A stretch of 58,541 nt of DNA from Luteibacter sp. (GTDB taxonomy: Bacteria > Pseudomonadota > Gammaproteobacteria > Xanthomonadales > Rhodanobacteraceae), in NCBI RefSeq assembly GCF_009912395.1, contig NZ_WNDO01000033.1, forward strand, positions 1 through 58,541. The letters are read 5' to 3'. Position numbers and translations under genes: made by a program. Positions 1 through 8,968 of the stretch are shown here, piece after piece (within the stretch, counting starts at the first letter, position 1; every line of letters starts with the position of its first letter). The notes below the pieces were generated by a model. That model was not told where the DNA came from, ran no database searches, and was given only the letters and a program-made list of their open reading frames with translations.

Positions 1-177
1 TGACCGACATCGCCAGCGGTGCAGACGACCGGCACTGCTTCTCAGAGAGCGATGCGCGCATGGAGGGCACTGACCGTCACTGGTGAGGGCTTAACTGACT
101 TCCCTGTTCCATTGCTCCCCGAACCCCTAAACCGGGCCGATGGGGCGGTCAATACGCCACGCAACAACCGTTTTGTG
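1..177. other. non-coding left edge
   Basis: I see no supportable gene here. It lies downstream of the minus-strand WGR gene. The open frames that cross it are overlapping shadows of the genes on the other strand. Confidence 0.4.
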
Positions 178-399
178 TCAGACCTCGCTGTATCCGTTCC
201 TGCGCCGCTCAGCCTCGACGCGCTTGAGTCCTTCGTTGACGTTCTTCTCACCGACCGCCGTCGTGCGGCTCCCGCCGAGGCGGCTGAACTTGCCGCCCCA
301 GCGCGTGACCAGCACGCGGTCTCCAAACAGGTCCGTCATCACGATCGTCTCGTAGTAACGGGCCTCGGTCTCCCATCGCCGGTGAATGACATGGGACAC
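178..399 (-). CDS. WGR-domain protein
   Basis: A 73-residue protein that is essentially one WGR domain. It has the aromatic start RYYETIV, the DLFGDRVLVTRWG core, a GGSRTT turn and a basic RRNGY end. WGR domains bind nucleic acid and occur in PARPs and as small stand-alone bacterial proteins. The GTG at 399 is preferred because it lies 11 nt after the upstream stop; a longer frame to 459 would overlap that gene. It is the last gene of an operon with the KfrA-like protein. Its role on this element is unknown; DNA binding is inferred from the family. Confidence 0.72.
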   Translation of the reverse strand: MSHVIHRRWETEARYYETIVMTDLFGDRVLVTRWGGKFSRLGGSRTTAVGEKNVNEGLKRVEAERRRNGYSEV

Positions 400-410
400 C
401 TGGTGTTGCT

Positions 411-629
411 CTAGCTCGGGGCCTGTTGGCCCGTCCACGTCTGGACCGCCTCGATGCACTCGGGGCGCACCTGGTCGGCGCGGAGTTCATCGCACCGCTG
501 GCAAGCCATGATCCCGAGCAGCTCGACCAGAGGGCCACTTTCCTTGGGAAGCACCTGATCGACGATCGGATGCTTGGCGATGCAGGCCGTCAGCGCCTGC
601 TGCACTTGGTGCCAGGTCACGCTCGTCAT
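411..629 (-). CDS. small hypothetical protein between kfrA-like and WGR genes
   Basis: A 72-residue soluble protein with a single CxxC (MACQRCDEL) in the middle. I do not recognise the family. Its ATG overlaps the stop of the KfrA-like gene by four bases, so it is translationally coupled to it. The CxxC could be half of a metal site or of an intermolecular contact, but that is only inference. Confidence 0.65.
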   Translation of the reverse strand: MTSVTWHQVQQALTACIAKHPIVDQVLPKESGPLVELLGIMACQRCDELRADQVRPECIEAVQTWTGQQAPS

Positions 630-1870
630 GTCTTCTTCTCCCAGAACCAGGTTTCGGGAAGGCCGCCATCAGCCACATCGAGCCCCTCATACCGCTCCTG
701 GTGCTGGGCGCAGAACGCCTCCAGCTCCTCCAGCGTGCGGAATGAGGGGGTGATGGGGCGGCTGCCGGTCGGCGAGGGGACGCCCAGGTACAGCAGCTCC
801 GGCTCGTCGTCGCCGCCAGAGCCGTCGAATGACAGTGCCACTTCAAGCAGCTCGACCAGCTCGAAGGCCGCCGGCTTGGTCACGAGCTGGGCGCGAAGCC
901 CTTCGCGAACCTGAGCCTTCAGCCGGCTGCTTCTGGCTGCCGAGTTCTGCTCTAGGCGGGCGAGCAACTCGTCCACGCGCCGAGTGAGGCGGTCGCGCTC
1001 GTCGGTGAGGGCCGCGTTGCGTCCGCGCAGCTCGCCAACCTCCAGCCGCAGTCCGCCCAGCTCTTCCGTCTGGGTGTTGAGCTGTCGCTTGAGCTGGGCC
1101 TCCATCAGGCTTCGATCCGACTCGACTGCGGTCAGCCGTTCCTTGATGACGCGGCCCAGCTCGCGAGCTTCTTCGATCTGCATCTTGGCGAAACGAACCT
1201 CGCCGGCCAGGCGCTCCTCCGATTGAGCGCGGGCCTGACGCTCCGCCTCCAGATCAGCGGAGAACCGCTCCTCGGCCTGCCGGCGAGCCTCGACCTCGGC
1301 AGCCGTCTGGCCTTCGGCGTCGGCTGCTCGCTGGAGTGCCGCCAGCTTCTCGGTGCGCTCGATCGCAAGCAGGCGCTCGGCCTCTTCGCGCTGGGCGTGC
1401 GCCGCCGTCGCTTCCGCCCTGGCTCGCTCCGCATCGGCAATGGCCTGCTCCATGCGCTGCTCAGCCTGTTCGGCGGCCAGCCGAGCGTGCTCGACCCTGG
1501 CTTGGGCCTCCTCACGCTGGCCGTCCAGCGACTCGTTCGCCTTCTGCATTGCCAGAGCCCAGAGGCTGCCCAGGACCTCGCCCGTCTTCGTCAGCACATC
1601 CTCGGGCAGATCGACTCCCTCGATCCGAACGCGAGCTTTGTCCCGGATGCTGCGCCAGAACTCGTCCAGGTCCTTGCTGATGTCTGTGAGGCTGCCCTTG
1701 CGGGTGTAGCTGTAGACGAGCTGCACGCTGGGATAGAGGCCGTAGCGGAAGAACAGCATCGCGGCTGTCTCCCTCGACAGGTCCTTCCGCGCATCGAACC
1801 GGTTGGCCAAGCCCGCGACTTCGGCGCGAATCTTGGCGTCGATCTCGGGCTCAACTTTTCCAGCTTTCAT
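626..1870 (-). CDS. kfrA: KfrA-like plasmid DNA-binding coiled-coil protein
   Basis: A 414-residue protein with an N-terminal helical DNA-binding part (about 1-120) that fits the KfrA N-terminal domain. It is followed by a long Ala/Glu/Arg-rich coiled coil (about 120-320) and a globular tail ending ETWFWEKKT. KfrA proteins are plasmid-borne autorepressors implicated in stable inheritance; the DNA-binding end recognises its own promoter. The start MKAGKVEPEI at 1870 is chosen over a frame to 1948 because the extension has no family-like content and runs into the promoter region. It heads a three-gene operon with the CxxC protein and the WGR protein. The C-terminal domain is longer than in minimal KfrA and may add a function. 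Confidence 0.75.
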   Translation of the reverse strand: MKAGKVEPEIDAKIRAEVAGLANRFDARKDLSRETAAMLFFRYGLYPSVQLVYSYTRKGSLTDISKDLDEFWRSIRDKARVRIEGVDLPEDVLTKTGEVLGSLWALAMQKANESLDGQREEAQARVEHARLAAEQAEQRMEQAIADAERARAEATAAHAQREEAERLLAIERTEKLAALQRAADAEGQTAAEVEARRQAEERFSADLEAERQARAQSEERLAGEVRFAKMQIEEARELGRVIKERLTAVESDRSLMEAQLKRQLNTQTEELGGLRLEVGELRGRNAALTDERDRLTRRVDELLARLEQNSAARSSRLKAQVREGLRAQLVTKPAAFELVELLEVALSFDGSGGDDEPELLYLGVPSPTGSRPITPSFRTLEELEAFCAQHQERYEGLDVADGGLPETWFWEKKT

Positions 1871-2214
1871 GTGGCGTCGTCCGTGGGTGTCGTGGGCTCG
1901 GAGCCGCTCGCGGCCCCCTCTACAGAAGTCAGTTCCGATGCTACGCACGATCGTTCGTTACGTCAAGTAATACGGCGTACAACGTTATGAATATAACTTT
2001 CTCTTGCAGTCTTGTTTGATTACTGCCATAATCACAACAAACGTGGGGACGGCCCTGCGTTGAGGCTCGGGACGCCGTGAAACATCAGCGCGGAATCGCC
2101 CCGAAATCTTGAAATCGCAAGTCAAATCAACGACTTGGACGGCGCACCCTCGGTGGCGTGAAACATTCCGCCGAAGTGGTCGCTCCGCCGCCCTCGCGGG
2201 CTCGGGAGACGGAA
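1871..2214. promoter_or_regulatory. divergent promoter region of the kfrA-like gene
   Basis: A 344-bp AT-richer intergenic region between divergent operons. It holds the inverted repeat GTTAT-gaat-ATAAC near 1985-1998 and several GTAATAC/GTACAAC-like words (1968-1985). KfrA-type proteins repress their own promoter from inverted repeats, so autoregulation here is likely. The exact -35/-10 boxes are uncertain. Confidence 0.45.
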
Positions 2215-2565
2215 ATGAGTGGTCAAGAGGAAGTCGGTTCGGGCCTGGCGGCGGCGACGATCGCCAACGCCGGGCCGTGTGCGTGTGGTGGGTGCGAGGG
2301 CTTCTCATGCCCTGACGCCGGCGGCGGCGTTCGAGGCTGCGTGTGCGGCGACAAGGAGCGCTACGTGCGCAACGTCGCCTCCGGGTACTGGAGCACCTTC
2401 CATGTGCCTGCCCATCGTGTCGAGCTGACCGACGAGTTGCGCGGTGGCTCGATGGGCGAATACAGCCAGGTCTACGAGCCGCTGGAGGCGCTGAGCGACA
2501 AGGAGTTCGCCGCCGCCGTGCTGGCGTGCTGGAACGACTACGCGCGTGGGGAAGGTTATGTCTGA
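2215..2565 (+). CDS. Cys-rich small hypothetical protein
   Basis: A 116-residue protein. The ATG at 2215 follows GGGAGACGGAA and is preferred over an upstream frame at 2158. It has a cysteine cluster, ACGGCEGFSCPD then GCVCGDKE, which suggests a small zinc site. The rest is unrecognised. It is the first gene of a coupled rightward operon that runs to 8.9 kb, and its stop overlaps the next start by 8 nt. Confidence 0.65.
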   Translation: MSGQEEVGSGLAAATIANAGPCACGGCEGFSCPDAGGGVRGCVCGDKERYVRNVASGYWSTFHVPAHRVELTDELRGGSMGEYSQVYEPLEALSDKEFAAAVLACWNDYARGEGYV

Positions 2566-3262
2566 GGCCGCTAACGGCGCAGTGACCGTGCGTGTCCGCA
2601 TCAGCGCCGCCATCGACAACGAGTATGCGAACCGTGCTCCGGACTTCCTGCCGCTCGACAAGTTGGACATCGGGGTTTGTGAGCTGACCCTCGCCGAGGC
2701 TCGGGAAGTGCTGGCCGACGCCGAGTTCAACGCCGACATCAAGGGCGGCCCCGAAGAGATGCCGGGCGGCACCCGCAGGGCCTATGCCGCGCTCGTGAAG
2801 CAGCTCTGCAAGGCGATCGCGGCGGCGGAAGTCAAGGCCAGTTCAAAGGAAAAGCCAACCGTCACGCAGGTCCGGGCTGCCGGTCCAGACCACCAGGTCG
2901 TGACGGTGGTCGGTGGCCGGGGCACTTATCGTCGGCAGCCGTGTAGCGATTGCCCGTGGCGGGTGGATGCTGTGGACGAGTTCCCGGCTGAAGCCTTTCG
3001 ACACTCGGCGGGCGTGGCCTATGACATGAGCCAGCACACCTTCGCCTGCCACCAGTCGGGCCAGAAGCGACCGGCGGTGTGCGCGGGCTTCCTGCTGCGT
3101 GGCGGTGCCCACAACCTCGCTGTTCGGCTCGGCTACCGGTCTGGCCGCTTTGGTGACGACGTGACGGACGGCGGCGTCGAGCTGCACGAGTCCTATCGAG
3201 CGATGGCGATCGCCAACGGCGTCGATCCCAGCGATCCTGTGCTCGCCCCCTGCCGAGACTGA
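2558..3262 (+). CDS. DUF6283-like Cys-rich protein
   Basis: A 234-residue protein. The C-terminal half carries PCSDCPWR, then TFACHQS and PAVCAGFLL, the cysteine/histidine pattern of DUF6283-type phage and plasmid proteins (four Cys plus His, probable metal binding). The N-terminal 110 residues are unrelated and of unknown role. The ATG at 2558 has a GGGGAAGG Shine-Dalgarno. Its place in a coupled operon with DUF1643 and an AAA+ protein gives no direct function. Confidence 0.65.
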   Translation: MSEAANGAVTVRVRISAAIDNEYANRAPDFLPLDKLDIGVCELTLAEAREVLADAEFNADIKGGPEEMPGGTRRAYAALVKQLCKAIAAAEVKASSKEKPTVTQVRAAGPDHQVVTVVGGRGTYRRQPCSDCPWRVDAVDEFPAEAFRHSAGVAYDMSQHTFACHQSGQKRPAVCAGFLLRGGAHNLAVRLGYRSGRFGDDVTDGGVELHESYRAMAIANGVDPSDPVLAPCRD

Positions 3263-3263
3263 C

Positions 3264-3539
3264 ATGAACACCAACGACGCCATCAAGGTCGAGATCGAAG
3301 AGTCCCTGGAGGGCCAGCGCCGCCGTATCACCGTGACGGTGGTACTGAGCAACGGCCACGCCACGACCGTCGATGGCCTGGTCGAGCGGACGATCATCAC
3401 GCGCAACGAAGTGCGCCACGGCGTCACCTGGCCGTCGCTCGGGCGCATGACGCCGCAGGACGCACGGCTGGTGGCCCGCGCGATCGAGGTCTGCGCCGGT
3501 GAGGTCGATCGCCTGCGAGAGGAGTTCGCATCGTGCTGA
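3264..3539 (+). CDS. hypothetical protein
   Basis: A 91-residue soluble protein, N-terminally beta-rich (KVEIEESLEG, RRITVTVVLSNG) and C-terminally helical. Family not recognised. It starts 2 nt after the preceding stop and overlaps the next GTG start, so it belongs to the operon. Confidence 0.6.
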   Translation: MNTNDAIKVEIEESLEGQRRRITVTVVLSNGHATTVDGLVERTIITRNEVRHGVTWPSLGRMTPQDARLVARAIEVCAGEVDRLREEFASC

Positions 3540-4168
3540 CCCACCAGCTCGAAGGGCCGCCCTTCCTCGACCCGTTCTGGTTCAACCGCATGCGCCAGGG
3601 CCAGCATGCCGCCGTGGTCTCGCCTGGTGGCGTGGTCAGCGTCGAGGGCGTGCCACTGCGTCTGAGAGGCGACGCTCCGGCACCAGGCCAGGCCGTTCGC
3701 GTCTGGATCACGTCCTCGGGCTACTTCGTGTGCGCGACGCTCGACGAGATCGAGCGCGTTGCCCAGGCCCAGCGCGAAGCGCAGGAATTGGAAGCGCAGC
3801 GCCGGCGTCAGCAACTCAACGCCTTGCGTGCCGACACGGAAGCGTTCAACGCCCAGATCGCGCTGCCAGTGCGCTGGGATGTGGGCATCAAGGACGTGCT
3901 CTCGGGCCTCGGTGAGAACTCCTGGGGTGATGGGCGTAGCAAGGCGACCGTCGAGCACATCTATCTGCTGGAGCCACTGCTTGCTGGTCGGCTGTCGCGG
4001 CTGGCTGGTGACTTCCTCTGCACGGCTGCTGCCGGGACCAACGGGAAGCGCTGGTCCACCAAGGTGGTCGAGCGCTCTCACGATGGCGAGGGCACGCCGT
4101 ATCAGCCCAAAGTGACTTGCAAGGCGTGCCTTGCGCTGGCCCAACGATGGATCAAGGAGTCGTCATGA
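3533..4168 (+). CDS. hypothetical protein with C-terminal CxxC
   Basis: A 211-residue protein with a GTG start overlapping the previous stop. The N-terminus is beta-rich, the middle (about 85-110) is a charged helix rich in Gln/Arg, and the C-terminal part ends with KVTCKACLALAQRW, a single CxxC. No family recognised. Coupled by an ATGA overlap to the next gene. Confidence 0.6.
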   Translation: MLTHQLEGPPFLDPFWFNRMRQGQHAAVVSPGGVVSVEGVPLRLRGDAPAPGQAVRVWITSSGYFVCATLDEIERVAQAQREAQELEAQRRRQQLNALRADTEAFNAQIALPVRWDVGIKDVLSGLGENSWGDGRSKATVEHIYLLEPLLAGRLSRLAGDFLCTAAAGTNGKRWSTKVVERSHDGEGTPYQPKVTCKACLALAQRWIKESS

Positions 4169-4584
4169 AACGAGCACAGCAAGCCCGCAACGCAGCGCGG
4201 GCCTACGCGGAAGGCAATGCCCTCTCCAGCATCAACGCGGCTCGCCGGGTCGCTGCTGGTCTGGACGTGCTTCGGGCCACAGATGCCGACAAGGCGCTGT
4301 TGACTCCGCACTACGCGAAGCTGCCTCTCTCCACGCTGCGCGACTACCAGGAAAACAACGAGACGGCGGGAGCGCTGATCGACCAGGGGCGCGAGCCCTT
4401 CCTGGTCAACCGTGAAGCTCTCGCGTTCGACATGCACCCGTTCATCGAAGTCTGGGATGTCGAAGCGCTGCCGTTCATGAGCGGGCACTCCCGCCACTTC
4501 AAGAAGCCTGGCACCCAGGTCATGACATCGACGCAGCGTGGCGATGCCTTGCTTCCTCTGGACGCCCTGCTCGTCTGGCGCTGA
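4165..4584 (+). CDS. hypothetical protein
   Basis: A 139-residue protein. The ATG at 4165 is inside the ATGA overlap with the previous stop; the open frame extends upstream to 4117 but the coupled start is more likely. It is helical at the N-terminus (QQARNAARAYAEGNALS) with no recognised motif. Confidence 0.6.
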   Translation: MKRAQQARNAARAYAEGNALSSINAARRVAAGLDVLRATDADKALLTPHYAKLPLSTLRDYQENNETAGALIDQGREPFLVNREALAFDMHPFIEVWDVEALPFMSGHSRHFKKPGTQVMTSTQRGDALLPLDALLVWR

Positions 4585-4586
4585 CC

Positions 4587-4829
4587 ATGAATGCCCCGGC
4601 GCTGGTCCCGAAGTTCCAGAAGCTCTACCTGTGTCGGTACGGCTTCAATGGCGCGACGCAGGTGTGCCTGTTCCTGGGCTACCAGGAGAGCGACGGCTAC
4701 ATGGTGCGCAAGTGGCGAGCGAACTCTGGCCGGTGGACGAAGCCGGTGGCAATCGCTCCGCGAGACCTGCTCCGTGCAGCGTCGAAGGCGGACTGCCAGA
4801 AGTACGCCGTGGACGTTGGGAGGCTGTGA
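4587..4829 (+). CDS. small hypothetical protein
   Basis: An 80-residue protein, beta-rich with several aromatics (LYLCRYGFNGATQVCLFLGY). Family not recognised. It starts 2 nt after the previous stop, and its own stop overlaps the next ATG by one base, consistent with translational coupling. Confidence 0.6.
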   Translation: MNAPALVPKFQKLYLCRYGFNGATQVCLFLGYQESDGYMVRKWRANSGRWTKPVAIAPRDLLRAASKADCQKYAVDVGRL

Positions 4830-5338
4830 TGGAAGACCTTCTTGGCCGCTCCAGCGGCGCGAAATTCAGCTCGTGCGGCAGCTACCGCTATCGCCTCTGG
4901 CGCAGGTGGGACGCTTCGCGCCCTACCCTCGCCTTCCTGATGCTCAACCCGTCCGTCGCCGGCGAGACCGACGACGATGCCACCGTCACCCGGTGCATCG
5001 CCAGGGCCGCCAAGGGCGGCTACGGGGCCTTGGAGGTGGTCAACCTGTTCGCGCTGGTCTCGACCGACCCCCAGGCCCTCTACGCGCCTGGGATCGACCC
5101 GATCGGGCCTGAGAACGACCAAGCCATCACCGAGGTGGCCCGTTCCTGCGAAACGCTCGTGTGTGCCTGGAGCCCCCACGCCCGCCACCTGGGCCGCGAG
5201 GCCCACGTTCTTGGCCTGCTCGACCAGCTCGGCGTGGTCCCGCATGTGCTGGTCATCAACAAGGACGGCACGCCCCGACATCCGCTGTACGTCGGCTACT
5301 CCGTCACGCCGGTGCCCTGGGCTCACCAGGCCGCCTGA
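4829..5338 (+). CDS. DUF1643 family protein
   Basis: A 169-residue protein with the DUF1643 hallmarks: YRLWRRWD, FLMLNPSVAGETDDDATVTRC, VVNLFALVSTDP and a late RHPLYVGYS. DUF1643 is widespread on phages, plasmids and ICEs; its biochemical role is not established. The start at 4829 is the first codon of the family-like sequence and overlaps the upstream stop. It is followed 15 nt later by the AAA+ gene. Confidence 0.85.
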   Translation: MEDLLGRSSGAKFSSCGSYRYRLWRRWDASRPTLAFLMLNPSVAGETDDDATVTRCIARAAKGGYGALEVVNLFALVSTDPQALYAPGIDPIGPENDQAITEVARSCETLVCAWSPHARHLGREAHVLGLLDQLGVVPHVLVINKDGTPRHPLYVGYSVTPVPWAHQAA

Positions 5339-5353
5339 ACGAAAGGATTTCCC

Positions 5354-6985
5354 ATGTCACTGACCGTCTCCACCGATCTCGTCGAAGCGACGGGCACCGA
5401 CCAGCTCAAGAGCTATCGCGACTACGCCGAGGGCATGCGTGGCGATCGCGAGCTGGAAATCGACACGGCCAAGCTCGATGTCGATGGATTGAACGACCTG
5501 CTGGCCGCAGCGAAGGCTGTTGGGGACACCAAGACCGCCCGCGCGGTGGAGTCCATCCTCTTCGCGCGGTCCGGTCGCTTTGACAAGCCGGTGGCGAACT
5601 TCAAGGCGTTCAAGGGTGTTCTGGAAGCCTTCCTGAAGGCCGACATGATCGACGGCTGGATTTACGTCACGGGTGACGATGGAAAGCTGTACCCGCAGCT
5701 CGTGACTGCCGTCACCTACGACGACGGCATGAGCTACGGTCGTGGCAAGTCGAATCCCACTGTTCGCATTCACACCATCAGCTATGGCTTTGCGCTCGAT
5801 GGCAACTACAAGCCGCACTTCGGCGTGAACGAGAAGGCCCACGGCTTTTACCCGCAGATCGTCGCCAACCGGCGGGCGGCTGACATCCTGGCTGCCGAGG
5901 GCATCTACAAGGAGACGGCAGCCTTGCGTGAGGCTCACCTCAAGTCGCTGGAGCGCCACCGTGAGGTGACGCAAGACGCCTTTGCCAAGCAGTTTCGCGT
6001 GACCGGCGCGGTGTACCACTATGAGGAGGAGAACTACCAGAGGCGAGGCCAGGAGCTGTCGGCTCGCAAGGTGATCCATGACCTCGACTCGAAGGACTAT
6101 GCGCCGGCGCAGCGCAACGCTGAGTCGTATCTGTTCGCCGAAGGCGACGGGCTTGGGCTGCTTCCGGAGCATCCGGTGGTAAAGGTTTTCGACCTGCGCA
6201 CGCACGAGTTCTTCTGGGTGCATGGGGACAACATGGAGCCGCACCGCTACGACAAGTCCCTGCGCGAAAAGCTGATCCTGCCGCCGACACACCGCGACCT
6301 CCTGGACGTTCTTACCACGGACCTCGGTGCGTTCGTCAACGACTTCGTGGAAGGCAAGAGCGCCGGCAACGTGATCCTCTGCAAGGGCATCCCCGGTGTC
6401 GGCAAGACCTTGACCGCCGAGGTCTACGCGGAGCTGATCGAGCGCCCGCTCTACTCGATCCACTCGGGTGCCCTGGGCACCACAGCCGAGGCCATCGAAG
6501 AGAACCTGAAGGTGATCTTCCAGCGTGGAAGCCGCTGGAACTGCGTTCTCCTCCTCGACGAGGCGGACGTGTTCGTTGTCCAGCGGGGCAACAACATCGA
6601 GCAGAACGCCATCGTGGCCGAGTTCCTGCGGACGCTGGAATATTTCGACGGTCTGCTGTTCATGACGACGAACCGCCCTGACGACATCGACGAGGCCATC
6701 ATCTCACGGTGCGCGGCCATCATCGACTACGCCCCGCCGACAGCCGCTGACGCCGCCGCTATCTGGCGGGTGATGGCAACACAGTTCCAGGCCGAGCTGG
6801 GCGACGAGCTGATCGCGGAGTTGGTCGCTCTCTTCCCAGAGATCGCCCCGCGCGACATCAAGATGCTGTTCCGCCTGGCTCTCCGCGTCGCGACGGCGAA
6901 GAAGGAGCCGCTCACGGTGAAGACGTTCCGGCGCTGCGCGATGTTCCGGGCCATCAAGATGCACGCCGAGGACGTTGCTCCGTGA
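5354..6985 (+). CDS. AAA+ ATPase with a large unique N-terminal domain
   Basis: A 543-residue protein. The C-terminal AAA+ module has Walker A GIPGVGKT (about 345-352), Walker B VLLLDEADVF (about 395-405), sensor 1 TTNRPDD and an arginine-finger-like IISRC. It resembles the FtsH/Cdc48-type single AAA+ fold. The first 340 residues are a substrate- or partner-binding region I do not recognise; there is no protease or transmembrane segment. The start has AAAGGATTTCCC before ATG. Its stop overlaps the next GTG. A role in remodelling a protein complex of the element is likely, but the target is unknown. Confidence 0.82.
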   Translation: MSLTVSTDLVEATGTDQLKSYRDYAEGMRGDRELEIDTAKLDVDGLNDLLAAAKAVGDTKTARAVESILFARSGRFDKPVANFKAFKGVLEAFLKADMIDGWIYVTGDDGKLYPQLVTAVTYDDGMSYGRGKSNPTVRIHTISYGFALDGNYKPHFGVNEKAHGFYPQIVANRRAADILAAEGIYKETAALREAHLKSLERHREVTQDAFAKQFRVTGAVYHYEEENYQRRGQELSARKVIHDLDSKDYAPAQRNAESYLFAEGDGLGLLPEHPVVKVFDLRTHEFFWVHGDNMEPHRYDKSLREKLILPPTHRDLLDVLTTDLGAFVNDFVEGKSAGNVILCKGIPGVGKTLTAEVYAELIERPLYSIHSGALGTTAEAIEENLKVIFQRGSRWNCVLLLDEADVFVVQRGNNIEQNAIVAEFLRTLEYFDGLLFMTTNRPDDIDEAIISRCAAIIDYAPPTAADAAAIWRVMATQFQAELGDELIAELVALFPEIAPRDIKMLFRLALRVATAKKEPLTVKTFRRCAMFRAIKMHAEDVAP

Positions 6986-7383
6986 CGGGGATCGGCGCAT
7001 GGCTTGATGCTCTCGACCCCGCCCCACTGGAGTGCGACGGGATGACCCGCGTGCTCTCGACGCTCATGCAGAGCGATCTACTGGAGCATCGGGTGTTCGT
7101 TGGCCGCCTTGATGTCGAGGGCTGTGGGGCGATCCCGACCCATTGGTGGATCGAGCTGCCCGATGGGCGAATCTGCGACCTCCGCGCTCGCATGTGGCTG
7201 GGCGGAAGCGCTCTCGCCCCGCACGGCCTCTTCTTCGCCGGCGGCGGCCAGCGGTACTCCGCCAGGGAGGAACTTGCGCCCTCCTCCATCTGCCTGCCCC
7301 ACGTCGTCTTCGAGCTGCTCGCCGGGCAGGCTCTGGAGGCGTTCCCATCGGTCGCCGAGTCGGAGGTCCTCGCACATGCCTGA
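6982..7383 (+). CDS. hypothetical protein, HWWIELPDG family
   Basis: A 133-residue protein with a GTG start in a GTGA overlap with the AAA+ stop. It contains THWWIELPDGRICDLRARMW and PHGLFF, reminiscent of small transglutaminase-like or papain-like orphan proteins (His and Asp in suggestive positions), but no nucleophilic Cys is evident in order. Function unknown. Its stop overlaps the recombinase start. Confidence 0.6.
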   Translation: MTGIGAWLDALDPAPLECDGMTRVLSTLMQSDLLEHRVFVGRLDVEGCGAIPTHWWIELPDGRICDLRARMWLGGSALAPHGLFFAGGGQRYSAREELAPSSICLPHVVFELLAGQALEAFPSVAESEVLAHA

Positions 7384-8500
7384 CCAGACTCCAGACGTGC
7401 CAGCTACGACCCAGGTCCTTGAGCTGGCTCGCCCTGATCGCGCAGACCTCGTGGTCGCGGCCACGGACCGCAACGCCATTGAGACCTGGCTGGCCTCGTA
7501 CAAGACGCGCTCCGCGCACACGTCCAGGAACTTCCGAAGGGAGGCTGAGCGCTTCCTGATGTGGCTGGACGCCACCAAAGGCCCGTCAGACCGCCTGTTG
7601 CCGGCGGCGACGGCTGACGATGCCAACCGCTACCTCGACTTCCTTGGAGCGCCCAGGCCCTTCAAGGCCGAACTGCTGGTCCGCTACAACCGCACCGAAC
7701 AGCCGTTTCGCGGGCCTCTGGCGCGTGCCAGCATGCGCCAGGCCATCGTGATCCTGCACGGGATGTTCGAGGCGCTGCGCAACGTTCCTGACGAGGACGG
7801 GGGCAGCTACATCCGCATGAATCCCTGGGTCCTGGTCCGTGATGCGGCGACGGGCGAGGAAGACGACGAGATCGAGGAGGCGCTCACCTTCGAGGAGTGG
7901 GATGCCGTCCAGCAGACCATCGAAGGCTTGCCGCGCGAGACGGCGCGAGATCGCGCTCACTACGCCCGCACCAGGTGGATTTTCCAGCTCCTCTATCGGG
8001 CCTTCCTGCGCCGCGAGGAGGCGTCTGTGCTGCTCATGGGCAGCTTTGAGAACGGCCCTGACGGGTGGCGCATCAAGCTGCTGGGCAAGGGCCGAAAGAT
8101 CGCCAGGATCGTCGCCTCACGCAAGCTCATGGCAGAGCTGACGGTGTATCGCCAGTTCCTTGGGCTACCTCCCCTGCCCGCACCGGGCGAGGACCGCCCT
8201 GCGATCTTGGCCGTGATCGGCAAGGAGAAGCCGATCAGCGACCAGGCGATCTACGCGATCTGCACGACCATCTTCCGCATGGCCGCCGACCGTCTCGGCG
8301 AAACGGACGCTGCGGCTGCGGCCAGGCTCCGGTGCGCCACGCCGCACTGGATGCGGCATACGGGCATCTCGCACGCGATGGAGCGGGGTGTGGACCCCCG
8401 CTACGTGCAGGCCCAGGCGAGGCACTCCAGCCTGAAGGTGACGGCGCGGTACGACCACAAGGAAAAGCGCCGGTGGCGCGATCAGTTGGAGAAGATGTGA
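7376..8500 (+). CDS. tyrosine site-specific recombinase / integrase
   Basis: A 374-residue phage-integrase-family recombinase. The N-terminal SAM-like core-binding domain spans about 35-145 and the catalytic domain about 170-374. Visible catalytic residues are Arg in RAFLRREE (about 212), Lys in LGKGRK (about 238), HWMRH (His324, Arg327), His350 in QARHSS and the nucleophile Tyr359 in VTARYDH. It is complete. The start MPDQTP at 7376 overlaps the previous gene; a longer frame to 7100 is a shadow. It sits inside a coupled operon rather than beside an obvious att site, so it may resolve multimers rather than integrate the element. Confidence 0.88.
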   Translation: MPDQTPDVPATTQVLELARPDRADLVVAATDRNAIETWLASYKTRSAHTSRNFRREAERFLMWLDATKGPSDRLLPAATADDANRYLDFLGAPRPFKAELLVRYNRTEQPFRGPLARASMRQAIVILHGMFEALRNVPDEDGGSYIRMNPWVLVRDAATGEEDDEIEEALTFEEWDAVQQTIEGLPRETARDRAHYARTRWIFQLLYRAFLRREEASVLLMGSFENGPDGWRIKLLGKGRKIARIVASRKLMAELTVYRQFLGLPPLPAPGEDRPAILAVIGKEKPISDQAIYAICTTIFRMAADRLGETDAAAAARLRCATPHWMRHTGISHAMERGVDPRYVQAQARHSSLKVTARYDHKEKRRWRDQLEKM

Positions 8501-8913
8501 TGACCGAGGTAGAGCAGGCAGTCGAGGAGAAGGTGCGTGCGGCGATGCAGTCGTCGCCGGCACCCCTGGCGGTCGCCAAGGCCGGCGAGCCGCTGGCCGT
8601 CGAGGAGCGAGAGCGCATCCTGCGCGTGTCGTTCGCCGAGATCGTCAAGGGCGTCGGTATCGAGCACTTCCGCGCGTGTCCACCGGAGCTGCTGGAGGAG
8701 TTCTCGGTGCTGGCTCTGGCGTCAAACCACAACGTCAAGGGCATCTTGGTCTCGGTGATCCGGTCGTTCATGGCGGCCTACGCCACCCCGGAGACCCACG
8801 AGTCGGCCTACGTGTGGCTGTGCCAACTGGAGGCCCTGGTCCAGGCCGCCAGGACCTCGCGCTTCGCCGCTGCGGGCACAACAGGCACCACGGCCACCAG
8901 CGTGCTGCATTGA
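8500..8913 (+). CDS. hypothetical protein downstream of the recombinase
   Basis: A 137-residue, mostly helical protein whose ATG overlaps the recombinase TGA (TGATG). It has a low-complexity Thr/Ala tail. Family not recognised. Coupling suggests it acts with the recombinase or simply closes the operon. Confidence 0.62.
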   Translation: MTEVEQAVEEKVRAAMQSSPAPLAVAKAGEPLAVEERERILRVSFAEIVKGVGIEHFRACPPELLEEFSVLALASNHNVKGILVSVIRSFMAAYATPETHESAYVWLCQLEALVQAARTSRFAAAGTTGTTATSVLH

Positions 8914-8922
8914 TGGCATGAA

Positions 8923-8943
8923 TTCATGTCATGTCACATGAGG
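8923..8943. promoter_or_regulatory. CATGTCATGTCA operator-like repeat (copy 1)
   Basis: Reads TTCATGTCATGTCACATGAGG, a mix of direct CATGT pentamers and an inverted half-site. It lies just upstream of a leader element. See the finding on the CATGT repeats. Confidence 0.65.
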
Positions 8944-8968
8944 GTGTTGGCGTGGCCTGACTGACCAC

